Source: Eleginops maclovinus
Lineage: Eukaryota; Chordata; Actinopteri; Perciformes; Eleginopidae
Assembly (NCBI RefSeq): GCF_036324505.1
Contig: NC_086349.1
Span: 23,398,247 to 23,462,246, forward strand
Length of the DNA stretch: 64,000 bases
Reading direction: 5' to 3'
Below, piece after piece: positions 24,901 to 52,890 of this stretch (position 1 is the stretch's first letter; every line of letters begins with the position of its first letter). The notes under the pieces were generated by a model. The model was given only the letters and a program-made list of their open reading frames with translations. It searched no databases and was not told the origin of the DNA. Position numbers and translations under genes: made by a program.

Positions 24901-25292
24901 TGTGAAGCCCCTGTGGGTTCATCTGGAGAGGGTGTGGCTGTGCTGTGTCCAGCCTTGATTGCAGTAACTCAGGGCACCTGGGTCCGGTGCCCTGCAGTAA
25001 CTTAAAGCCTCTCCGCTCCTCTCTGTCTCTCTCTGCTCTTTCCTAAAGGCACCCGGTTTGGTTGAGTATGCTGTTTTACTTTAGTTGCTTTATTTTGTGC
25101 ACCTCAGCACCCTCACACATACACGTCCACACAACCCTCACCCTGCATTTACACTACTGATTCCACTGACGTCCACACCTCATGCTTTGTTCATTTTGCA
25201 CTTCTTTAATTTGAATGAAATAAACATCTTTTATTAACCATTGACATGGTGTGTCTTTCCTTTGTTGTGGCCTTTTGAGCCAGGTCATAACA
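24901..25292 (+). mobile_element. Solo LTR of an LTR retrotransposon
   Basis: The 392-bp block starts TGTGAAG and ends CATAACA, and is flanked on both sides by the same five bases, ATACC (24896-24900 and 25293-25297). It contains an AATAAA near 25217-25223. There are no gag-pol frames, so this is what remains after recombination between two LTRs. Confidence 0.8.
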
Positions 25293-25947
25293 ATACCAAA
25301 AATAACAGGAATGCCGGGTGCAATGCTTCAATAAAATGTGAGAATCTGATGGTTGTCTTACATGCCAAGGTGAGTAAGGACTGTTGGCGTTAACTGGAGT
25401 GGGCACATGCTACTGAAAATATTACATTTAATAAAAATACACCTTTTAGTTTAGTTATAAAGGATTAGGGGGGAATAGTTTTAGTAGATTACATTGTATA
25501 AACTGCTGAAACTAAGAATTGTTGGGTTTAGCTTAAAATGAGCCTTTTATTTATAGATAGGTTGTGGCATACACTAATTATTATATGGCCCTGTTGTAAC
25601 AAAAACAGACCATTCAGCACAAATTGAATGACCATAGATTTACCTAAAACTCTAACCGATTTCAAAGTACAATTTAACCAAAGTGAGGTGTGCATTCCGT
25701 AAATCTAATTCCCTTATCTGATCATATAAAATTGAAAAAACTCCAATGTAAACGTTTTTTAATTCTAAACACCAAAAGAAAACAAAGAAACAACACAAAC
25801 AACTTCATATGTTGTAGGAAATTTATTAAGAACAGAGTCAACAGATTTTTCAGGATCGCTAACTCTGAACAGCCAAACTTGTAATTGATAGTTAAACATT
25901 TATTTTTAGAATCAATTGAATCATGTTAACTAATGCCTTTTTGTCCC

Positions 25948-28741
<2,794 letters not shown>

Positions 28742-29228
28742 GATTGCTTGTCAATATTATGCAATGTAATGAGACAAGCCGGAGCAGTGTGTGCGTCTGA
28801 GGGGTGCAGTGTCTGAGGCAGATCTGGTGATGCACCAAACTAAATACTCTGCCTCTGCAGGAGAACAGGTGAATTGCGCCAACAAATGAAAACCCCTCCT
28901 TTTTCTGCCGCAGTAACTGTTTCACATCCAGACAGCGAACTAAAATGCTGTAACTGGCACATGATGCTGTGACATTTGAAAATGTATTGATTATTTGTGT
29001 CCGAGGTTTATTTTCCATTAAAGGAATTCACGTCATCTTATTTGCTTTGGATGTGAAATGGTTACTGCGGCAGGAGGAGGAGGAGTTTTCATTTTTTGGC
29101 GCACTTCACCTGCTCTCCTATAGAGGCAGAGTGCGAGTGGTCCAGCAGCAGATCCTTTTCAGACACAGACACAGAGACCACACTCCTCAGGCTTGTCTCA
29201 TTACATTGCATAATAAAGACGAGCAATC
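28742..29228. promoter_or_regulatory. Bidirectional promoter of T3 and T4, built as an imperfect palindrome
   Basis: From the T3 ATG rightward to about 28930 and from the T4 ATG leftward to about 29048 the sequences are inverted copies of each other, with a spacer of about 117 bp. Matching words in both arms are TGGATGTGAAA, GGTTACTGCGGCAG-type, GTTTTCATTT, TTGGCGC (E2F-like), TTCACCTG, AGAGGCAGAGT, and CTTGTCTCATTACATTGCAT in the 5' UTR just before each ATG. No strong TATA box is seen; TCCTATAGAG on the T4 side is the nearest candidate. Confidence 0.85.
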
Positions 29229-31764
<2,536 letters not shown>

Positions 31765-31920
31765 GCCTAAAAATTAAACCCCCTTGAAAGTTTCATTCCT
31801 TACCAACATACAGAAGCCCAAAATCTTGCCTTTGTACTAGAAATGTATCGTGTTTCTATTCCAAATGTGTCACTGTAGTTGCAAAAATAGTCATAGGATG
31901 GTTTATGGAGTGTAAATAAA

Positions 31921-32940
31921 CTTGGGAAAAGTACATGTGTCTTTGTATTGTTTTTCATATTTCACTTATCTCTTTCAGGATGTTTCTTACAAAACAAGTT
32001 ACCATGGTGTAACATTAGAAGTGTTGTCCACTGGCTTGTGAACATTTACATTTCACCATTATTGCCATTATTTTTGGGCTGGTAAATTCTGCTGATTTAT
32101 TTTTATATTTATTGCTATACATTTTACTTCATGATTACGTAGCTTTGTGCAATTATTTGTATCTATCAAACTTAGAATAAAGCATTCGTGGTCACCAACA
32201 AGCTACTGCAAGATTTGCAATACTTTCAAGATTCCCCTAAATGAATGCACACTACCACTGATCCCAGCTTAATTTAGATAAACATAATGGTGAGGTTTGT
32301 GTTCAAAGACTTATTTCAGAGTTAATTAATGGTTTGCAATTTAAGAGGACAGTGTGGAAGTGAAAGGCTCTTCAGAACTCATGTTTCCAGTTATCTGGAG
32401 ACCCCTAGTGGCAGAGTTATGTGAAAATCTAGGTCAAAAGTAGGTGTGGTAACTGGGTCTGTAAGAAAATATTGAACAATTCCAGCCTGCAGCCTAATTC
32501 ATTTATGCTACGCAGGACAAAGGGAAAAAACAAACAGTAGTTTGACATTTGAGCTCCAAGCATCATTGACATTAAATGTTTTTCTAAAATGCTCTTTTAT
32601 CTATAGTTAATATACACACACCAGTTTACTTGTTTTATTTGATAAGCTCAACAGCTTTAATGAAATAGATTAACTGGTAAAATTGTATAACATTCAAAAA
32701 AGATATATAAGCACTATGATATATTGCAGTCCCAGTTGAGTTCTCCACAAAACAAAACATACTAGGTTAATAAAAAAAAAGAGGCTTGAATACATTTTAA
32801 TTTATTAACGTGACATTATATTACCAGAGATTACAGAATGCTTTAAACACAAGTGAAAAAAAAACCAATCGTAATTGCTCGATGTGCCCTGTGGAGTTTT
32901 GTAAATAAGAGAGCAAACAATAGTACTGTCAATTAACAAT
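31921..32940. other. Intergenic gap between convergent T4 and T5
   Basis: About 1 kb of AT-rich sequence between the poly(A) signals of T4 (plus) and T5 (minus, at 32942-32947). No gene, RNA or clear repeat seen. Confidence 0.55.
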
Positions 32941-32974
32941 CTTTATTTTTAGGGTCAATTAAAGTATAGATTAT

Positions 32975-39326
<6,352 letters not shown>

Positions 39327-39463
39327 TCACCACAAAGACAGCACAATGACCAAAGGCATGGGGGGACACACACATTATTTACACCCATAAAGGAATCAGT
39401 TTATCAAGACAAACACATAACCAATTGTCTGTGCATAAAATATGATTAAGGCAGAACAGGATC

Positions 39464-39580
39464 CAAAGGCTTTATTGTCATGTGCACAACAGCGTACTTG
39501 TTGGCAATGAAAATCCTAAATCCCACACTCCTTTAACAATGTACTTCACGCAAAGTATACTTAAGATATGAGAAATTAAA
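39464..39580 (-). repeat. LINE-tail-like sequence in T6 intron 1
   Basis: 'ctttattgtcatgtgcacaa' and following bases, the reverse of a common fish LINE 3' end. It is duplicated with the host intron; the T5 copy is at about 35445-35560. Confidence 0.45.
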
Positions 39581-39953
39581 TAGTGCATGTGAGATATTGA
39601 TGCAAGTATACAAGAAATAAAACATACACCCAACAATATTTTCATGTGGAGATTCTATTACATTCAATATCTTGACAGGGACATCATTTTAGTTCACCTA
39701 CAAGACAGAGCTGTGGTCATATTGTTCACACACATGCAGCTTTTAAACCCAGTAGAATAATATGTTTAAAAACAACATATTAAAGTGTGAGATCTTTCAT
39801 TTCTTTGGGAGACCCAGGGGTGGCACTGTAGCAGCCAGGCCTGCTTAAATACGCAGTAAAGCTGGAGTGTGACCAGAATACCCAATACACAAACTGGGTC
39901 ATTGGGCACACTGCAAAGTCAGCAAAGGATTAAAAAAAAAAGCCTGAAAAAAA

Positions 39954-41019
39954 GGGTCATTCCAGAGTTGGAGGACAATTTGACATGAATCCTTTATTTT
40001 CTATTATGTATTTTATAAAAACAGGTAGTAAAGCGTCACAAAAAGTGATTTGGCCAGCTCAGGCCTCAATGGTACAGTTTCTGTTAGATATTTTATTTGT
40101 GGCGTCTCAACAGCGCTCAATGGGGGCTAGAACTTTGAAATCAATAGCAATCAACTTTAAACAGAAAAGGGAATTCACAATCTGGGGAAATCTTAACACA
40201 TGTAGATTATGCTAAATTAATATATTGTACTACTATTGCGCAACACTGTTTGTCATTTCCGATTGGTTGATTGAATTACAGTAACAGGGTTGCAAATCAA
40301 TGCTTATTTTAGCTTTATCATTTAGGAATTCATGCTAGCTGCAGAATGTAATGCTACTTTCAAGGCAAGGACACACTTAGTTATGAACCTAAAGAAAGCT
40401 AACTTGGAATGTAATTGGTCCTATTGTGATGATATGAGTAACAGGGTTGAGCGGGTGAGAGTGCCACACTTGTTCTAGACTGAAAGAATACGATAAATAG
40501 GAAAAATAAAAGAGAGGACTGAGCTTTGGTCTACCCATGGCAGTAGCACGTGGCTTGATAATGTTATTTCTGTGTTTCATTTGACTTACAGTTTTTTCAC
40601 TTCCTCTGCCAAGTGTTAATTGGTTTGGGTAACAGGGTTTGGGTAACAGGGTTTGCGCCCATGTTGAGGGACATACCTTCAGTGCAAAAATACTGATATT
40701 TAAAATAGGTTGATTTAACAAATACAATAGAGATCTATCAACAGATGAATAATTTTAGAAAGATAAAAATAGCCTATTTTAAATGTTATATTTGGCATGC
40801 AAATCCATTACCAAGAAGTTGGGACATACTTAGGGGGGTGTTTCTGACCTATTTTAGATAATATTTTGGAATCACTTTTTCTACAACTTTATGTCCATCT
40901 TGTCTCAGGACCAGTATATTTTACACAACAAGTGCATGTTTTAGTATTTTGGGCATGGATTATTTGAATTTCAACATGAGGGGGGGGACCTAAAATGTCC
41001 TCCAATTCTGGAATGACCC
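39954..41019. mobile_element. Inverted-repeat DNA element in T6 intron 1
   Basis: The left end GGGTCATTCCAGAGTTGGAG is mirrored at the right end by CTCCAATTCTGGAATGACCC; the inverted match runs to about 28 bp. The 1066-bp interior has no transposase and contains the word GGGTAACAGGGTTT three times at about 40625-40655. The matching T5 intron reads straight through an A-run, which is the empty site. Superfamily not identified. Confidence 0.8.
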
Positions 41020-41431
41020 AAAACGCAAGTTAAAAAGCTCCTCTTGATTTACAAACACACAGATACCCTTAACTAAAGTCACATTTAAAACTTTGGTACA
41101 CACCTTTGTGAGTAGACCTTTCATAGGAGGCAATGTAAGCTGATGTTAAAACTTCTACACTTAGCTTGTGCCATCAATATCAATTGATTGCAATTATAAT
41201 GAATGACACATGCTCTATGTGGCAGATTTAATTTCACATACAACTTTTTTTATGTTCCACACTCACCATGTTTCCTGTTGCTATGTGTAGAGGGCTGGAA
41301 ATCAGGATAGAGAGACTGGTTTAACTCTCACAGCTGAGCTTCAAGGAGTGCTGTGTAAGATGCTAGCAGTAGTTTGGCTATGAGAGGCATGTTCTACAAA
41401 AGTAACAAGGAGGGGAGAGCAGATGGATCTG

Positions 41432-41466
41432 ATTGGTCAAAAGTCACAAGAGCTTCTTTCTATTGG
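41432..41466 (-). promoter_or_regulatory. T6 promoter: paired CCAAT boxes
   Basis: ATTGG at 41432-41436 and 41462-41466 are CCAAT boxes for the minus strand, copied with the T5 promoter. The T6 copy is one base shorter between the boxes. The E-box and TATA box are eroded as in T5. Confidence 0.65.
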
Positions 41467-41829
41467 TTAAAGGAAAACCTTGATTTTTCTCGCAGGTGTT
41501 ACAGATAACATTAACGATGAAGCTCGACGATAATGTAGACACGAGTTCTGTCGTGCTTTGGAGCAATGGAAAATAATACTCAGGAGAAACACCATTCATC
41601 TTAATGTAATGGCCAAGTTCCATATCCTACACACCTGAGCGTTACATTTTAACTTAGCATTAACATTTTGATTTCCTTTTTCCTTCGTATTCTGGTGTAG
41701 CAGTGGGTTTTCAGAGTACCTCAGAGGTAAACACACATTTAAATGTAAAATGTTGCTTGTATTAGAAGTACAAAAAAAAGAGCTGTCCAGACTTTATTGA
41801 ACCTTCGTGATAATATTACATGTTATCAA

Positions 41830-45225
<3,396 letters not shown>

Positions 45226-45354
45226 TTTTAAAAAAAGTTAGGAAGTTCTGATTTGGGATTAAAAAGAGTAAAGAGGCAAAAGTCAGCTCTCGCAGCAGGG
45301 CCTTTATGAGTCCAGTGTGAGAAGCAACTGATGCTATTTTTCTAGGCGGGGTCA

Positions 45355-45431
45355 TTTATACTTTCTCATCTGGTGTTTAAGAGTCGCGGGATGTGATTGG
45401 CCGACAGTCACGTGAGCTTCATTCCTATTGG
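45355..45431 (-). promoter_or_regulatory. T7 promoter: CCAAT, CACGTG, CCAAT, TATAAA
   Basis: On the minus strand, reading toward the gene: CCAAT (45427-45431), E-box CACGTG (45409-45414), CCAAT (45396-45400) and TATAAA (45355-45360), about 130 bp before the ATG. T8 has the same four elements at nearly the same spacing. Confidence 0.8.
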
Positions 45432-45903
45432 TTTAAGAGTGCTGCAGGAATGGGAGAAAGGATCCCAAAACCAGGAAATGAGTTAGCATTTAAGCACGTT
45501 TCTGATCTGCATAGCCAATGAGGTGTCCGGTCAGGCTGTATATGGTCTGCATGAGTGGCAGGCAGCAGGTTTACACTCAAACTGTCATTTCTGAGTTAGA
45601 TTATTTATTTTAATAATACATAAGATTTATATATCTTTTCCTAATGCTCAACGACGCTTATTTTACTGTCCATTTTTCCGACAGAAAGTACAGCAAATCC
45701 TTATCCTGGATCTTTTGTTTTGTTAAACAGCTTTTAGACATGATGAAACGATGCTTTGTTTTCACATTCAAGTGGGAGGGGTCGTAATTTGGGTAGGAAG
45801 TGACGTAATGCTGCTTGCACTGAAGATGCTCTAAAACTACTTTTAGCTCAAATAAAACAGGAACATTTATGTGATGTGTGAAAACAGATGAAACAGAAGC
45901 ACG

Positions 45904-45938
45904 GATTGCCCATGTGTATCCTAAACACATGGGCAATC
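45904..45938. other. Perfect 14-bp inverted repeat (hairpin)
   Basis: GATTGCCCATGTGT and its exact inverse ACACATGGGCAATC are separated by seven bases. It lies in the T7/T8 spacer about 680 bp upstream of the T7 start, with no neighbouring gene signal. Confidence 0.85.
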
Positions 45939-45939
45939 A

Positions 45940-47200
45940 GAAAAGCAGAAAGCAATAATCCATAAGATTAGTTTTTTCTTTTGGATTCAAAATGTTGCTG
46001 GTCACTTAAATTAAGTAATAGGTCATTGCCAGGGGTTACCACTACACAGCAAGTCCATGGATGGAGTTAGCATATTTAAATATCTTGGTTTGTTTATTGA
46101 TGAAAATGCACATGAGAAAACCTATTATATAAATACATATACTATTGACACTGAATGTGGTTTATTTTGTAAGGTGTTTCTTTGGTTTTGAGTGCCAAGC
46201 TTGAAAAAACACAACATTACACATATACAGGGCTTCGATGAGAGACATTTCTGGATTATGATTACATGGCTTTATTAATAAGCAGTTAAAAGAAAAGAAA
46301 ATAAACTGGACAGAATACAAAGCAGCACAATGAGATTACTGTGGGTTCCATTACCCATACAACTGTAATAATTGGCATGCCAGAAACAGATTAAGTATGT
46401 CAAAGTCATTAAGCATAAACACAATTATGTCCTACTGCATATTGCAGTATGGAAACCAGCATATTGTATGGCTAATCTGACCCACAATACTTTATGGAGC
46501 AACAGGGCGAAGGTAAAGATGCAATGTTGTGATGAAGGAGTGCAGTGGCGCCCTATGGACCTAGTAGTCCACTAAAATAAATTGCATAATGCATAATACC
46601 GATTAAGATTTATTTAAAAATCATACATAGAAATACATAATTAAGTTCTTTATAACAAAGCATAAACAGAAAATAGAGGAGGTAAACAATGGCATGATTT
46701 AAAACAATAGTAGACATGCTATTGTCACACAATTCTTTCTTTCTTTTTGTAGATGTTTTTTAAGTGATTAGAAAAAATAATTAGGAGTCAGTTGTAAACA
46801 ATATAGAAGGAGGGCTTACCATTTGTGCACATGATACAATGAATGATATTTACCAATAAGAATGACCATATTAATCAGGTAGGAGAAAGATATGTTTGAA
46901 AAATGACGACTTACAAAAATATATATATGTATACATATATATTTATTTATTATAATTAAAAATGAACGTCAAAAGTTGGTTTATGTCTGTATTTTTTGTC
47001 TTATTATCTTTTTGCTAAACGTTCTTCTGTAGTATTTTTTGTAATGTGTTGTATTATTATACGTTTATTTATTCATGCTTAACAATAACCACGTTTTGCT
47101 AGTACCGACGTTCTTAGGTGGGGTGATTCCGCTTAGAACAGGATTTTTTGTTCGCCACTGTTCTTGTTTTCCATGTGCTCAATAAAGTTGCTTAAAAAAA
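45940..47200. other. Spacer between divergent T7 and T8
   Basis: AT-rich, with a short (TA)-rich run at about 46917-46950. No gene or RNA feature recognised. Confidence 0.5.
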
Positions 47201-47216
47201 TTCCAAATGAATTCAA

Positions 47217-47292
47217 CCAATCAGAAGCGGGCCACGTGTCTTGTAGGCCAATCATATTCCGCAGCAATTTCGCCGCGTAAGAGTGTATAAAT
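47217..47292 (+). promoter_or_regulatory. T8 promoter: CCAAT, CACGTG, CCAAT, TATAAATA
   Basis: CCAAT (47217-47221), E-box CACGTG (47233-47238), CCAAT (47248-47252) and TATAAATA (47285-47292), about 130 bp before the ATG. Confidence 0.82.
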
Positions 47293-47417
47293 AGCCCCGC
47301 CTAGGAGAAGCTCATCAGTTACTTCTTACACTGGACTCATAAAGGCCCTGCTGTGAGAGATAACTTTGCCTTTACCTCTTCTAAATCAAAACCCTCTGAC
47401 TTCACATCTTCATAAAA

Positions 47418-50445
<3,028 letters not shown>

Positions 50446-50510
50446 AAAGGCAAACATTCCACTTAATTGATCTCTGATCCATGCTGTTTTATTAATGTCA
50501 AGAAAATAAA

Positions 50511-52890
50511 GTTTGTTCATTGACTGAACCTGAACCTATGGTTTTCTCTCTTCAATAAACTCACTGTTCTGTTAAACATGACCTATCTGCCTACATGGGT
50601 TGTATGCATTTGTTTGCTCAGTTTAATCAAATGTTTTCACTACAGAGATGCTATTGTCAATTTAGTCACTTGGGGGCAGTGGTGTTTACCATTTTATATA
50701 TATTTGTTCTCAACAGACCAGGCATTGGCAATCTTAACTGCTAAATTAATCACAAAATTATGTCCCAACATCAGATGATTAAAGAATACCATTTGCACAT
50801 CCTACACTTATTGATTTAAGATGGGATTTGTGCTTTAGTGACAAGATCCGAGTCCAACCCCGGTCTGGTCTAAAATAGGGTGTGGTATTCACTCTGGCCC
50901 AAGGGAGGGATAGTGAGGGGGTTGGGGGCTCTCATGCTGGCAGACAGGTGGTGTTTAAAAATATTTAGTTCTGCTGTTCCCAGACTGGACAATGAATGAA
51001 AGGAGTACATGAAACGTGTAAAGCCAACATTGACGGAGGCTACATGGTGTTAAAAAAGATGTGTGTTTTCACAGGTGTTGTAAAAGTATTCTTTATTCTC
51101 AGTTCTGTAATTTTTCACCATGTTCGGTTACAAATAAATGGTCTTCTTGATTTTGAGCAGGGTTATTTGATTTCATTAAATGAATTAAAACCAGAAAACA
51201 AAATGGATTCTACATTACACTGACCTAAATGATTACAGTCCTATTGCGCTTACTATTGCCTCTTTGGTAACTAATGGATTTTTAAAAATGTATGATCAGT
51301 TATTGGGCAGAAATTCATGCCAAATAAGAGATTTATTTAAGCTAACTTAATGTAGAATTTCACTGTAGGCATCAAAACAATGCACAGCCAGTGGTTTGTT
51401 CATTTGCAAATGAAATTCACCGTAAAACCTTTTCAAAAGCAATGTGTAAAATGGCTGAAAGAACAATGGGAGAAATATTTCAACAGCACATCTAGAGAGT
51501 GCTCTTCTCACTGTAAGACATGGAGTTAAGAACCATTCAATATGTTTTTCTCCATCTCACAATCATGAGGTAATCGGACTCTGTTGGGGGATATAAATAA
51601 ATGTAGCTTTGCATAATTGCCTCTGACAAAAAAAAACATCCTACAACAGAATAGTTTGAATGCTGAAAAGATGTGCACTTCAAAATGATACAAAAATACA
51701 GACACATACACACAGTGCCCTCGTGCGTACAAAAGTTGAAGTTGTATTCGGCTCGACTAAAACAGGCCCTGAAAATATTGCAATGTGAATCAGAATGGAC
51801 GGTTTTCTACACTAAAACATACATGAAATCGGCCAAAACATCAGCTTTTGTTGTGTATCGATACACAGTGATTGTTCTTTAATGAACATAAATCCTTTTC
51901 TTGCTTTGCTCATTCTATTGCGAAACATACACAGCTCTCATCTAACATACAGTACAGTGACACTCATAAGCTTCCGATATTTCCTCCTTTTCTACGGCTC
52001 CCAAATCAAAGCAGCAAATTGACAATAATGCATATAAATCCCAGTGAAAAGAGAAAGTTTCACAGTGTAGTACACCACAGTCTCAAATGCATTCAGCTGA
52101 AATGTAACTCTACATGCTTTGGAGTCTTAAGAGACAGAGCAGCAGCAAGATGAAAACAAAAACACCGGCTTAACGTTAGCGTTGGATTTCAGCATTCGGC
52201 CTTTTTCTGTTGACGTCGCAGACGGTTATAACAATGATAGTACCAGTAACTTCAATCTTCACACGTCTGCTGCAGTGTCTCAATCAAGTTTAAGGCAAAG
52301 TGAAGAGAATATTCAGTTTGTATGTTATTAACATTCTTCATAATACAAACACATCTTGTGACAAAGTGTAATTATCTTTCAGGTCTAATCAGCCAGTGTG
52401 TGCCAATCAAGGATTGGGTTAAAAATCCTTGTTTTTCGCAAAAATGTGACACACTGTGACGTCTTTAGTGCTGCTTCTCCAGTGTAAGCACTGAGGACAT
52501 ACTCTACAATCCAGCCCCGACTCTAACATGCAAACATCATCATATTCAGACGTTCTGAATCAGGTTCATGTCCTTCAGTTTGTCAATCCTCTGGAAAGAG
52601 AGGAGCTTCACATAGCCTCACACAGTCACACCAGAAAAAACCTTTAGAAAAGCGGCGGCGATCTGCATGAGGCTTCTTCTTCTTCTCCTTCTTCTTCTTC
52701 TTCTTCTTTCTTCTCTCTGGTCCTAACTGAGGAGGAGGCAGGCTGTCTCTCCAACACCTCTGCAGAGTGGTGACCTGCAGGTAAAAAACATCAATTTGTA
52801 TTTTAATAAACTCCTTTCCCTCAGCTTTGTTTTTTTCATCTTTCAGATATTCGACGTTGTGTTTATTAATTACCTGAGGTCGACGATGTC
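50511..52890. other. Intergenic gap between convergent T8 and jph2; includes jph2 3' UTR
   Basis: T8 and the junctophilin converge here. The right part should be jph2 3' UTR, with splice-like sites at 52873, 52774 and 52590 on the minus strand. Candidate minus-strand AATAAA signals lie at about 51340 and 51090. No other gene seen. Confidence 0.5.
52673..52716. repeat. (CTT)n simple repeat
   Basis: Mostly perfect CTT units. On the minus strand it makes the Lys-rich false frame at 52583-52951. Confidence 0.9.
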
